From JBEBXQ01 sp040391535 (GTDB taxonomy: Bacteria; Bacteroidota; Bacteroidia; Cytophagales; Spirosomataceae), in assembly GCA_040391535.1 (NCBI GenBank), contig JBEBXQ010000070.1:1-25245 (forward strand): 25,245 nucleotides of DNA, read 5' to 3'. A program made the position numbers and the translations under genes. The notes under the pieces are model-generated. The model was not told the DNA's origin. It saw only the letters and a program-made list of their open reading frames with translations, and did no database searches. Below, one piece after another: positions 1 to 7,700 of the stretch. Each line of letters opens with the position of its first letter. Positions within the stretch are counted from its first letter, which is position 1.

Positions 1-884
1 CCCAGCTTGGTGTACAGGTTAACAGCCGGTTTCAGGATAGTGTTACTTTCGAGGTATAATTTTGATGCCCCCATTTCTTTTGCTGCATTAACAATTGCCT
101 GCCCCAGTAACCAGCCTATATTTTTCCCTTGCGCTTTGGGAGAAACAGCCATTTTTGCCATTTCCAGGTCGTATTCCGGATCATTCATTCTGATCAGGGC
201 ACATACTCCCAGTGGTTCGTCTTTGTACAGCGCCACCAGTATTTTTCCCCCGTTGTTTAAGATGTATCCCTCTGGATTATCCAGCGCTTTATAATCGGCT
301 TCTTCCATTTCAAAGTAAGCAGAAATCCATTCTTCGTTAAGCGATTTAAAAGCGGCCTGATATTGGGGGGAATATTCCACTATCTGAATATCTCTGCTTT
401 CCCGGGCCTTCTTTTGTTCCTGAACCCTTCTGAGCAATGATTTTTGTCCCAGCAGAAACTCCCATTCCTCCAGTGCTTCCCAAAGGTTATGCGTAGCTTC
501 CTGAGTAATAGCTTCCATGGCCATATCCACATCGGCACATAGCTCATGAATGATCTTGTCTGCCAGCGATGCTCCTTTTTGGGTTAACCCTGCCACATTT
601 CTGCGCTTGTCATGGGTTTTGAGATTGTCCCTGACCAGACCGGCCTCCGCCATTTCTTTGATGATTCTGGTAACGGAAGGTTGGGAATGCCCGATGAGCT
701 CAGCAATTTCCGTAATGGTTTTTTCTCCGTCTTCTGAAAGAATATAAAATACCGGGAACCATTTGGGAGAAAATTCAACATGGTATAATTCATAAATTGC
801 GGCGGCATCATCAGTTACTTTAGCGGTTAGTAAACGCAACCTGCTGCCTAAAGCCATTTTGCCTGTTTTATTGAAGAAGTCCAT
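1..884 (-). CDS. MarR-family regulator fused to GNAT acetyltransferase (3' end cut by window)
   Basis: This reading frame is open to the left edge, so only about 294 residues are visible and the C-terminus is missing. I translated it from an ATG at 882-884 (protein begins MDFFNKTGKMALGSRLRLL). Residues about 10-155 form a MarR-type winged helix; the recognition-helix region is around residues 57-85 (ITEIAELIGHSQPSVTRIIK), followed by the wing with HDKRRN at 91-96. Residues about 166-294 form a GNAT domain whose acetyl-CoA loop is near 246-258 (MAVSPKAQGKNIG). MarR-GNAT fusions are a known bacterial architecture; their acetylation substrates are mostly unknown. A perfect inverted repeat lies about 130 bases upstream and could be its operator. 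Family assignment is secure; the ligand and target genes are unknown. Confidence 0.9.
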   Translation of the reverse strand, partial: MDFFNKTGKMALGSRLRLLTAKVTDDAAAIYELYHVEFSPKWFPVFYILSEDGEKTITEIAELIGHSQPSVTRIIKEMAEAGLVRDNLKTHDKRRNVAGLTQKGASLADKIIHELCADVDMAMEAITQEATHNLWEALEEWEFLLGQKSLLRRVQEQKKARESRDIQIVEYSPQYQAAFKSLNEEWISAYFEMEEADYKALDNPEGYILNNGGKILVALYKDEPLGVCALIRMNDPEYDLEMAKMAVSPKAQGKNIGWLLGQAIVNAAKEMGASKLYLESNTILKPAVNLYTKL

Positions 885-1015
885 AATTTAGCTTTCCGGA
901 TTACTGTTTTATAGATTGATAACTTGCGTATTCTTCCTGGGATTTTGTGCTGTTGCTTCAGCAGAATATTGATATTGCTATCATGATTTTTCGATTTTTC
1001 TTACATATTCCGATA

Positions 1016-1047
1016 TTACATAATCAATTACATAACTGATTATGTAA
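1016..1047. promoter_or_regulatory. Perfect inverted repeat, candidate MarR operator
   Basis: The arms TTACATAATCA (1016-1026) and TGATTATGTAA (1037-1047) are exact reverse complements separated by 10 bases. The spacer itself carries a further ATTACATAA, so the left half-site is partly repeated. AT-rich perfect dyads of this type are typical MarR-family operators. It sits about 130 bases upstream of the MarR-GNAT start on the same regulatory side, so autoregulation is a reasonable inference. Which protein binds it is not shown by the sequence. Confidence 0.5.
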
Positions 1048-1196
1048 ATTTACAAAAGAAAATGTGCCTGTCAAATACTTCAGAACTATTATTTAATGCA
1101 CAGATAAGGAGAAAATATTTCAAGGATAAGACAGCGTTGAAACTCTAAAGATATTTTAGCAATTTTTGTTTGAAATTCTAATAGCAGCGTCTCCAT

Positions 1197-1259
1197 ATTT
1201 GCTTTGTATAAAAAGCAAATACACTACATTTTTGTTAAATGTAAAAAGCATTATTATGC
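1197..1259. repeat. Cluster of three short AT-rich inverted repeats
   Basis: Three dyads follow one another: ATTTGCTT...AAGCAAAT (1197-1204/1213-1220), TACATTT...AAATGTA (1225-1231/1237-1243) and GCAT...ATGC (1248-1251/1256-1259). The stems are weak because they are AT-rich. They could be regulator half-sites, a decayed terminator or chance in low-complexity DNA. Confidence 0.3.
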
Positions 1260-1489
1260 AAAAAACAGGCTGCAATACATATTTTTCTGCTCTTTAAGCT
1301 CCCTGAAATTTCTTCCATTGTTTTTTATCAAAGTGCTTATGCTGCGGCTCAAATCCGTGTATCGTAAATTGATGTCTGTACTTACTGGGTTGACATGCTT
1401 ACCAAAGGTGCCATAAAAAAAGCGAAACCAGACAGCGTAAGGGAGAAGATAAGTATCTGTAGCCGTAAATTACAGAAGAAATCCCAGGC

Positions 1490-1843
1490 TTAACTGTCTA
1501 TGATTCTTTTTCTGTGTAATTCCCCCCATTTTTTCAACGCCAGCATTACCTCCTGTAAAGTGTCTGCGTGTTCGGTTATCTCATATTCTACCGTAGGAGG
1601 AAAGGTATCATAGACGGTCCGCTTAACCAGTAAGTGCGACTCTAAGTCTTTCAGCTCTTTCGATAACATCTTGTCGCTGATGCCTTCTACCTCTCTTGCA
1701 ATTTGCCTGAAACGCCTTGCCCCGCCTTTCAGTGAGAGCAAAATAGGTAATTTCCAGCTGCCGTTTAAAGTTTCCATTGCATCACGAATTGCCCGTAAGG
1801 TTGCTGCGTCACATTGAAGATGTTCGTTTTTTGACATAGCCAT
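1490..1843 (-). CDS. HxlR-family winged-helix transcriptional regulator
   Basis: The product is a single-domain HxlR/YodB-type regulator of about 117 residues. Hallmarks are a cysteine near the N-terminus (HLQCDAATLRAIRDAM), the conserved GSWKLPILLSLKGGARRFRQ segment, and the recognition region GISDKMLSKELKDLE followed by the wing VEYEITEHADTL. A longer frame begins at 1900, but its first 19 codons would run across an inverted repeat and a promoter-like region. I therefore prefer the ATG at 1841-1843 (MAMSKNEHLQ); the ATG at 1835-1837 is equally possible. It is transcribed divergently from the short-chain dehydrogenase, the usual arrangement for HxlR regulators that control a neighbouring oxidoreductase in response to electrophile or oxidative stress. 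The single cysteine (in HLQC) could be a redox sensor as in YodB-type members; that is inference. Confidence 0.9.
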   Translation of the reverse strand: MAMSKNEHLQCDAATLRAIRDAMETLNGSWKLPILLSLKGGARRFRQIAREVEGISDKMLSKELKDLESHLLVKRTVYDTFPPTVEYEITEHADTLQEVMLALKKWGELHRKRIIDS

Positions 1844-1853
1844 TATTTTTACG

Positions 1854-1907
1854 TTACTAACCTGTCTGTAAGCACTAACTGAAAGGTTAGTACTTACCAT
1901 TGGTTAG
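1854..1907. promoter_or_regulatory. Probable HxlR operator: GGTTAG half-sites and 12-bp inverted repeat
   Basis: A 12-base dyad with one mismatch, GTAAGCACTAAC (1868-1879) and GTTAGTACTTAC (1886-1897), is separated by six bases. Two more copies of the same half-site flank it: GTTACTAACC at 1853-1862 and TGGTTAG at 1901-1907. The cluster lies between the HxlR start and the -7 boxes, inside the predicted HxlR leader and just upstream of the dehydrogenase promoter. One regulator bound here could affect both genes. Operator identity is inferred from position and symmetry. Confidence 0.6.
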
Positions 1908-1925
1908 CAAATATACCTAGGTTTG
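1908..1925. promoter_or_regulatory. Back-to-back divergent Bacteroidota -7 boxes
   Basis: CAAATATA at 1908-1915 is TATATTTG on the minus strand, and TAGGTTTG lies at 1918-1925 on the plus strand. Both match the Bacteroidota -7 consensus TAnnTTTG and are only two bases apart, pointing away from each other. The plus-strand box ends 20 bases before the dehydrogenase ATG. A TTG at 1900-1902 could be its -33 element, although the 15-base spacing is a little short. I see no good -33 for the minus-strand box. Confidence 0.5.
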
Positions 1926-1945
1926 TATTTAAAAAAAATATAAAA

Positions 1946-2815
1946 ATGGAACAGAAAAGAACAGTATTGATTACCGGAGCCACAGGTGGTATCGGAAAAG
2001 CAACAGCCGTTGCATTGGCTAATCTGAAGTACAGGGTAATCATCCACGGAAGAAACGAAGAAAAAACATTGGCTGTTTGTGACGAAATACGCAAAATTTC
2101 AGGGAATAACGATGTTGATTATATCATCGGTGATTTGTTTTTAATGAGTGATGTTAAAAAGATGGCTGAAATCTTTATCAGTAAATACAACCAACTGGAT
2201 ATTCTTATCAATAATGCCGGGGGAATTATGAGCAGGGAAAGGAGTGTAACTGCGGAAGGAGTTGAAACTACAATTGCTGTGAATCTTCTCGCTCCGTTTT
2301 TTCTTACCTCCTTACTGCTGGATTTACTGAAAAAAAGCAATGACGCCCGGATCATAAATATATCTTCCAATTCACATAGACTGAATGCAAAACCTGACTT
2401 TAATGATATTGAACTTACTCATCATTTCAGTCCGCTTGCAGCGTATGGCAATGCCAAATTATTTTTAATATGGATCAGTCAGCATCTTTCAGTTCAGTTA
2501 AAAGAGGATGGTCATCATCATATTTCAGTATACACGGTACATCCGGGAGCCGTAGCGACCAGTTTCGGGGTCAACAGTAATCTTGGAGGTATTCTTAATC
2601 TGTTCGGTAAATTGGCGAGACCTTTCTTCAAAACACCGGAGCAAGGGGCTGAAACCATTATTTATCTGGCTACATCAGATGAAGTACAAACGTTAAGTGG
2701 TGAATATTTTGAAGATAAGAAACCGGCAAAAGTTTCCGGTAAATATTACAGCAAACAAAATGTACGGTTAATATGGGATTATTGCAAAAGAAAAGTCAGT
2801 ATACGGACGGAGTAA
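1946..2815 (+). CDS. Short-chain dehydrogenase/reductase (SDR), retinol-dehydrogenase-like
   Basis: This is a 289-residue NAD(P)-dependent oxidoreductase with a Rossmann fold. The cofactor loop TGATGGIG is at residues 10-17, with HGRNEEK after strand 2 (34-40) suggesting NADP preference. NNAGG is at 89-93, the structural Asn at 113, catalytic Ser about 140-143 (INISSNS), and the YGNAK active-site motif has Tyr167 and Lys171. HPGAVAT follows at 199-205. The wide Ser-to-Tyr spacing (about 25 residues) resembles the retinol-dehydrogenase/WWOX-like branch. Position 137-143 and the C-terminus show no truncation. It is divergent from the HxlR gene and probably controlled by it. The substrate is not predictable; carbonyl detoxification is a reasonable guess given the regulator. 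Confidence 0.92.
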   Translation: MEQKRTVLITGATGGIGKATAVALANLKYRVIIHGRNEEKTLAVCDEIRKISGNNDVDYIIGDLFLMSDVKKMAEIFISKYNQLDILINNAGGIMSRERSVTAEGVETTIAVNLLAPFFLTSLLLDLLKKSNDARIINISSNSHRLNAKPDFNDIELTHHFSPLAAYGNAKLFLIWISQHLSVQLKEDGHHHISVYTVHPGAVATSFGVNSNLGGILNLFGKLARPFFKTPEQGAETIIYLATSDEVQTLSGEYFEDKKPAKVSGKYYSKQNVRLIWDYCKRKVSIRTE

Positions 2816-3028
2816 ATGATCACGGATATGAGACAGGCCCCTAACCATTTCAGAGCAGGGGCGAATACTGATAGGTTTCTTCCTGTTTTTGGGTTTCACA
2901 AGGCATGTGTACAATGCTACTTTGGCAGTTTTTGACTTTTTTTTGAAATAAATAGGTGTTTTTCCAGTCTCAAACGTCTTTCCTGTATAAACATAAATAG
3001 TTATGTTTTTATTACCCGGTTAACCTTT

Positions 3029-3697
3029 ATGAAAAATGCAGGAGATCAAAATAACCTCGGAAAGGTGTCTGAACGACTTGCTCCTTTTGAGGCAATTGCA
3101 AATAATCTGAATAGAACAGTGAGAGACCTTGATTCAGATGTGGTGATTAAAGCCACATTTGCCGAAAGTGTTAATGCTGGTATCGAATTGCTGTTCAGGC
3201 ATTATTATCGCCCTTTGTGCAGCCATGCGGTAAGGTATGTCTCTTCAAAGGAGATAGCAGAAGATATTGTATCCGATATTTTCTATAAATTTCATGCTGA
3301 TCAGCTGTATCAGAAAATAGAAACTTCTTTTCGGGCGTATTTGTATACGGCAGTCAGAAACAGGTCATTTGATTATGTCCGCACAGAGAATAGCCGTAAC
3401 ATTTCTATTCATGCTGCTGAATTGCTGCCCATGCAGTCGGATCAGGAACCTGATCAGCTCACACAGTACGAAGATCTGTATCATGATGTGGAAAAGGCAG
3501 TTGACAGCCTTCCGCTGAAACGACGAAGAATCTATGTAATGCATCGGTTTGAAGGAAGAAAATATCAGGAAATAGCAGAAGAGCTTAATCTGTCATTAAG
3601 GACAGTGGAGGCCCAGATGTATCTGGCTACCAGTCAGGTAAGGAAAATTATAAGACAAAAATGGCTTTTGTCCGTGTTGACAATGTGGTTATTTTAA
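3029..3697 (+). CDS. ECF sigma-70 factor, FecI-like Bacteroidota family
   Basis: This 222-residue protein has sigma region 2 at about residues 50-120 (LLFRHYYRPLCSHAVRYV, then EIAEDIVSDIFYKF and the DNA-melting stretch FRAYLYTAVRNRSFDYVR). Region 4 is at about 152-205 (DSLPLKRRRIYVMHRFEGRKYQEIAEELNLSLRTVE), with no 1.1 or 3 region, so it is an ECF factor. About 30 N-terminal residues precede the normal domain start; there is no alternative internal ATG before region 2, so the extension may be real. FecR follows 43 bases later, then an STN-containing SusC, which is the classic trans-envelope signalling set. It is expected to direct RNA polymerase to the SusC operon when the outer-membrane receptor binds its ligand. 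TATGTTTT at 3002-3009 is a near-match to the -7 box, 19 bases before the start. Confidence 0.93.
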   Translation: MKNAGDQNNLGKVSERLAPFEAIANNLNRTVRDLDSDVVIKATFAESVNAGIELLFRHYYRPLCSHAVRYVSSKEIAEDIVSDIFYKFHADQLYQKIETSFRAYLYTAVRNRSFDYVRTENSRNISIHAAELLPMQSDQEPDQLTQYEDLYHDVEKAVDSLPLKRRRIYVMHRFEGRKYQEIAEELNLSLRTVEAQMYLATSQVRKIIRQKWLLSVLTMWLF

Positions 3698-3740
3698 GAT
3701 AGCAGATGACATTTGGACAAGGTTTTTTAAGATATAAGTA

Positions 3741-4745
3741 ATGGACGGAGAAATAAATAAAGAATTGGTATTCAGTTATTTTGCTGGCAGAGTAACTGTT
3801 TTCCAGAAGCAGATGATTGATGATTGGGCCCGTGAAGCTGTAAACAGAGAACTGTTTTTTAAATGGCTCCATGAATGGGAGCTTTCCAATCTGCAGTTTA
3901 CATCTGATATTGATCTGGCTATAGAAAAGCACTGGGAATTAATGCATTATCACGGATTGCCGGCAGAAAGTCATGAGGATGAGCCTGTCACCCGGAAAAA
4001 GGATAGATCAGGCAGAATAACCAGACTGGTTGCTGCCGCTGTAGTGTTGTTTGTAACCTCATTAGGGATACTGAAGAAGGATTTACTGTTGTTCAGGGCT
4101 TTCCAGACCGATTTCAGTGAAACTTCGCAGATCGATTTGCCGGATGGAAGCAAGGTAGTCCTGAATGCCAATTCAAGACTGCTTGTTCCGAGATTCGGTT
4201 TCGGGAACAGCACCAGGGAGGTGATGCTGGAAGGTGAGGCTGATTTCGACGTTAGCCATACCGCAGACAACCGCAGGTTTATCGTGAAGACCAAAAAGGG
4301 AATTGAAGTGGTGGTTTTGGGTACGGTTTTTAACGTATATGCCAGACCGAGAGGTACGAAAGTGGTGCTGAACGAAGGAAGCGTGCAACTGAACTACCAT
4401 GAAGGAGAAAAACCGAAACAGTTACTTATGACCCCGGGTGACTTGGTGACGGTTGACGACGAGGGGCATACCCGTGTCTCAAAAACGGAAAATCCGGAGA
4501 AGTTTTCGGCCTGGAAATCGCAGAAATTTGTTTTTGAAGAAACGCCCTTGTATGAAATCGGGAATTTATTCCAGGATAATTTTGGCCTGAATGTTCAGAT
4601 CCCTGATTCAAATCTGGCTAATCTTACGGTGTCCGGATCATTTCCGGCAAAAAATGCGCAAGAGCTATTGAGTATACTTTCTGAAGGATCCGGATTGCAT
4701 TTCCGACAGTCGGAGAACGGGACGGTGATTATCTCAGTCGAATAA
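3741..4745 (+). CDS. FecR-type anti-sigma factor (FecR domain plus DUF4974)
   Basis: The 334-residue protein is an inner-membrane anti-sigma regulator. Residues 1-90 are cytoplasmic and expected to hold the sigma factor; one transmembrane helix is at about 94-111 (RLVAAAVVLFVTSLGILKK). The periplasmic FecR domain spans about 125-220 (SQIDLPDGSKVVLNANSRL; EVMLEGEADFDVSH; FIVKTKKGIEVVVLGTVFNV) and the C-terminal DUF4974 domain spans about 262-333 (FVFEETPLYEIGNLFQDNF). DUF4974 resembles the STN domain and is thought to contact the STN of the cognate SusC/TonB receptor, and the next gene has one. The gene lies 43 bases after the sigma gene and 46 before SusC. Length and domain order are normal. 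Confidence 0.95.
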   Translation: MDGEINKELVFSYFAGRVTVFQKQMIDDWAREAVNRELFFKWLHEWELSNLQFTSDIDLAIEKHWELMHYHGLPAESHEDEPVTRKKDRSGRITRLVAAAVVLFVTSLGILKKDLLLFRAFQTDFSETSQIDLPDGSKVVLNANSRLLVPRFGFGNSTREVMLEGEADFDVSHTADNRRFIVKTKKGIEVVVLGTVFNVYARPRGTKVVLNEGSVQLNYHEGEKPKQLLMTPGDLVTVDDEGHTRVSKTENPEKFSAWKSQKFVFEETPLYEIGNLFQDNFGLNVQIPDSNLANLTVSGSFPAKNAQELLSILSEGSGLHFRQSENGTVIISVE

Positions 4746-4771
4746 TTGATGTCAGTACCAGTTTAATTTCT

Positions 4772-4785
4772 AATCCTAAACCCAA
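4772..4785 (+). promoter_or_regulatory. A/C-rich leader motif before susC
   Basis: AATCCTAAACCCAA precedes the susC ATG by six bases and there is no Shine-Dalgarno sequence. Near-copies occur before hydrolase D (AATCCAAACCGAA, 14811-14823), hydrolase E (AATCCTGAACCAA, 16322-16333 region) and the isomerase (ATTCCTAAACCCA, 20906-20918); partial forms precede hydrolases B and C. Position suggests a role in translation initiation. Confidence 0.45.
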
Positions 4786-4791
4786 TTTATT

Positions 4792-7700
4792 ATGAAAGTA
4801 AAAATACGGTTACTCGTGTTTGCGGTGATCTTATTGTGCAGTTTTCAACCTTGTTATTCCCAGCTACTGGCAAGTATTAGGTATCAGCAGAATGCGCCGG
4901 GAAACCTTCAGCCTTCTTTTAAAAATCTGAAAGAGGTTCTTCAGGAGTTCAGACAGATCCACAAAGTTGATATCATTTATTTTGATCATCAGGTGGATGG
5001 AATTCGTGTGATAGTGGATGAAACACTGATAAAAAACAATGTAGAGGAAGGGCTGAGTAAAATCCTGGAACCAGCCGGACTTAATTTCAAAAAGGCCCGT
5101 AACGGCGGATATGTAATTATCAAAAAGAAGGACAACGAGCAGAATCGCAGAAATCCCAGAATGAATGATGAACTCTTTCTGATGGAAAAGGAAAAAAAGC
5201 TATTCCAGAATCAGATGTCGTCCGGATTAAATACGCTGAATATGAATTACAGGGCCCCCGTGATGGAAAGAAATATATCAGGGGTAGTAACCGATGCGAC
5301 TAACGGAGAAGGCTTACCTGGTGTGAATATCATGATTAAGGGTTCGTCTGCAGGAACAGTTTCTGACGCTGACGGAAGTTATAAGCTGACCATTCCTGAC
5401 CGGCCCGTAACACTTGTATTCTCATTTGTGGGGTACCTCAGTCAGGAAATCAATGCAGAGGCACAATCCATAATTAATGTGGAATTGAATAGTGATACCA
5501 GAGCATTGGAAGAAGTAGTGGTGGTAGGCTATGGTACCCAGAAGAAAATCAACCTCACCGGTGCGGTTGCTTCGGTTAATTCAGACGTGCTGGAAAGCAG
5601 ACCCGTGGCTAATATCGGTCAGGCCTTGCAGGGAAATGTGGCCAATCTGAATATCACTCAGTCAAGCGGCGCCTTGGGAAAAGGGACGAGTTTCAACATT
5701 CGTGGAAATACTTCGCTCAACGGCGGTAGTCCGCTGGTGCTGGTGAACGGGATTCCGATGGATGTCAACTTGCTGAACCCGAATGATATTGAAAATGTAG
5801 TGGTACTGAAAGATGCTGCTTCGGCGGCTATTTACGGTGCAAGGGCTGCCTATGGAGTAATTCTGATTACCACCAAAAGCGGTAAGAAAGATTCGAAGCC
5901 CAATATTACTTTCACCACAAATTTTTCGGTTAATAAGCCGGTCGTTAAGTTCGAAACCATGGATGCCATGGAAAGGATGACGTATATGAACGAGGCCAAT
6001 ATGCGGATTAACGGTACGCCGTATTATCAGTTTGACCAGTATTACGAAGCAGCGATCAGGGCACATTATAATGATCCGTCTCAGCCCGAGACCTTCCAGC
6101 ACCCCAATGATTCTCCTTCGCTTTATGCTTATGCTGCCAATACCGACTGGGCCAGAATTCTGTTAAGAGACAGCTATCCTCAGCAACAGCATACCCTGGG
6201 TATTTCAGGTGGATCCGACAAATTCGACTATTATACGTCCCTTTCTTTCTTTAATGCAAAAGGAATTACAAAGAATTTCGATGAGCGTTATAACCGTTAT
6301 AATATCATGTCCAATCTGAACTACGAAGTAGCGAAGTGGATTAAGGTCGGGACAAAACTATCCATTAATACCAGCAGTAAAGTCTATCCTCCCAATGACA
6401 GGTCAGACAACTTTAATGAAGACCGTAATATGTTCCAGGTGCATTCCTGGCCCAACTGGCCGGTTTATCACCCTGACGGAAATTATGCGTCAAGCGGATC
6501 GGTTCCCAACGTCGTGCAGATGCATAAAGAAGGAGGATACCGGAACCGGGATATTTTCGATGCCTGGATGACGGGCATAGTCAGAATGACGCCTGTGAAG
6601 AATGTTTCAATAAATCTTGATTACTCGTTTAATATGAAAGATACAGAGGAGCTGGATTATCGCAAGCAGCTTCCGATGTATACCAAATTAGGTGTTTCCG
6701 GTTATTACCCGTATACCAACCCCAGCTCTGTTACCAGAAGCAACTACAGCGACCGCTATCAGGTATTCAATGCTTATGCCGATTACGAAAATACATTCAG
6801 TTCCAGGCATTACTTTAAAGTAATGGTAGGCTTTAATCAGGAATATTCCCGCAACAAATATTTTGCCGGAACCCGGGAAAAGCTGATTGTTCCGGATATG
6901 CCTTATATGAATCTTGCCTATGGCGAGCGATACACCTATGATTCAGAAAAGGAATTTTCAATCAGAGGCGCTTTTTCAAGAATTAACTACAGCTATGACG
7001 ACCGCTACCTGATTGAATTCAACGGTCGCTATGACGGTAGTTCTAAGTTTCCTCACAATGACCGTTTTGATTTCTTCCCTTCTGTATCAGTAGGCTGGAG
7101 AATAGACAATGAGCAATTCTTTGAAGGGATAAGAGGAACCGTAAACATGTTGAAATTAAGGGCGTCATACGGAAGTCTGGGAAATCAGTATGTTGATAAT
7201 AACAATAATTATTATCCGTACATCGCTACTTATTCTGCCGATCTCGGTGGTTACTTGTTCAATGGAGAAAATGCAATGACCGTTTATGCACCCGGATTAG
7301 TAAGTCCGACACTGACATGGGAAAAAGTTAATCAACAGGATTTCGGTATTGATTTTGCATTGTTTGGCAATCGGTTGAATGGTTCATTTGATGTGTATCG
7401 CCGCGATACCAGAGACATGCTGACGCCTTCCCAGACTTTACCTGCGACGCTGGCCGTCAATGAGCCGCAAGCCAATGCGGCCGATATGAAAACGACCGGT
7501 TTTGATATGAACATTGGTTGGAACAGCAGTGCCAATAAGGTCAAATACGGGTTTATGTTTATCCTGTCTGACTACAAGGCGGTGATAACCAAGTACAGCA
7601 ACCCGGCTGGATTGATTTCGGGTCATTATGTCGGTAAAAACGTAGGAGAGATATGGGGACTTACCACAGGAGGTATCTTCCAGACGGATGAGGAAGCCAA

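Larger units (their letters stand above)
885..1489. other. AT-rich 605-base intergenic region with inverted repeats
   Basis: No convincing gene is visible between the MarR-GNAT start and the end of the HxlR gene. The stretch is clearly more AT-rich than the operon to the right. It contains the perfect 11-bp-arm palindrome at 1016-1047 and a run of small hairpins at 1197-1220 (8-bp arms), 1225-1243 (7-bp arms) and 1248-1259 (GCAT/ATGC). A 70-codon frame at 1204-1416 and a 32-codon frame at 1395-1493 are present but resemble nothing I recognise. I see no tRNA or other structured RNA that I can name. Confidence 0.5.

Noticed and set aside
1204..1416. 70-codon plus-strand frame in the AT-rich gap
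   Set aside because: It starts inside a hairpin cluster, has low-complexity Lys/Leu/Phe-rich composition and resembles no family; it is more likely a chance frame.
1395..1493. 32-codon frame beginning MLTKGAIKKAKPDSV and overlapping the end of the HxlR gene
   Set aside because: It is short, with no leader or homology that I recognise. It could be a real small protein or a remnant, but I cannot support it.
1844..1900. Extended HxlR start at 1900
   Set aside because: The added codons would span the operator-like dyad, and the extension MVSTNLSVSAYRQVSN is not typical of the family.
2837..2862. GCCCCT...AGGGGC inverted repeat after the SDR gene as a terminator
   Set aside because: The stem is only six bases with a 14-base loop and no T-tract, so it is too weak to call.
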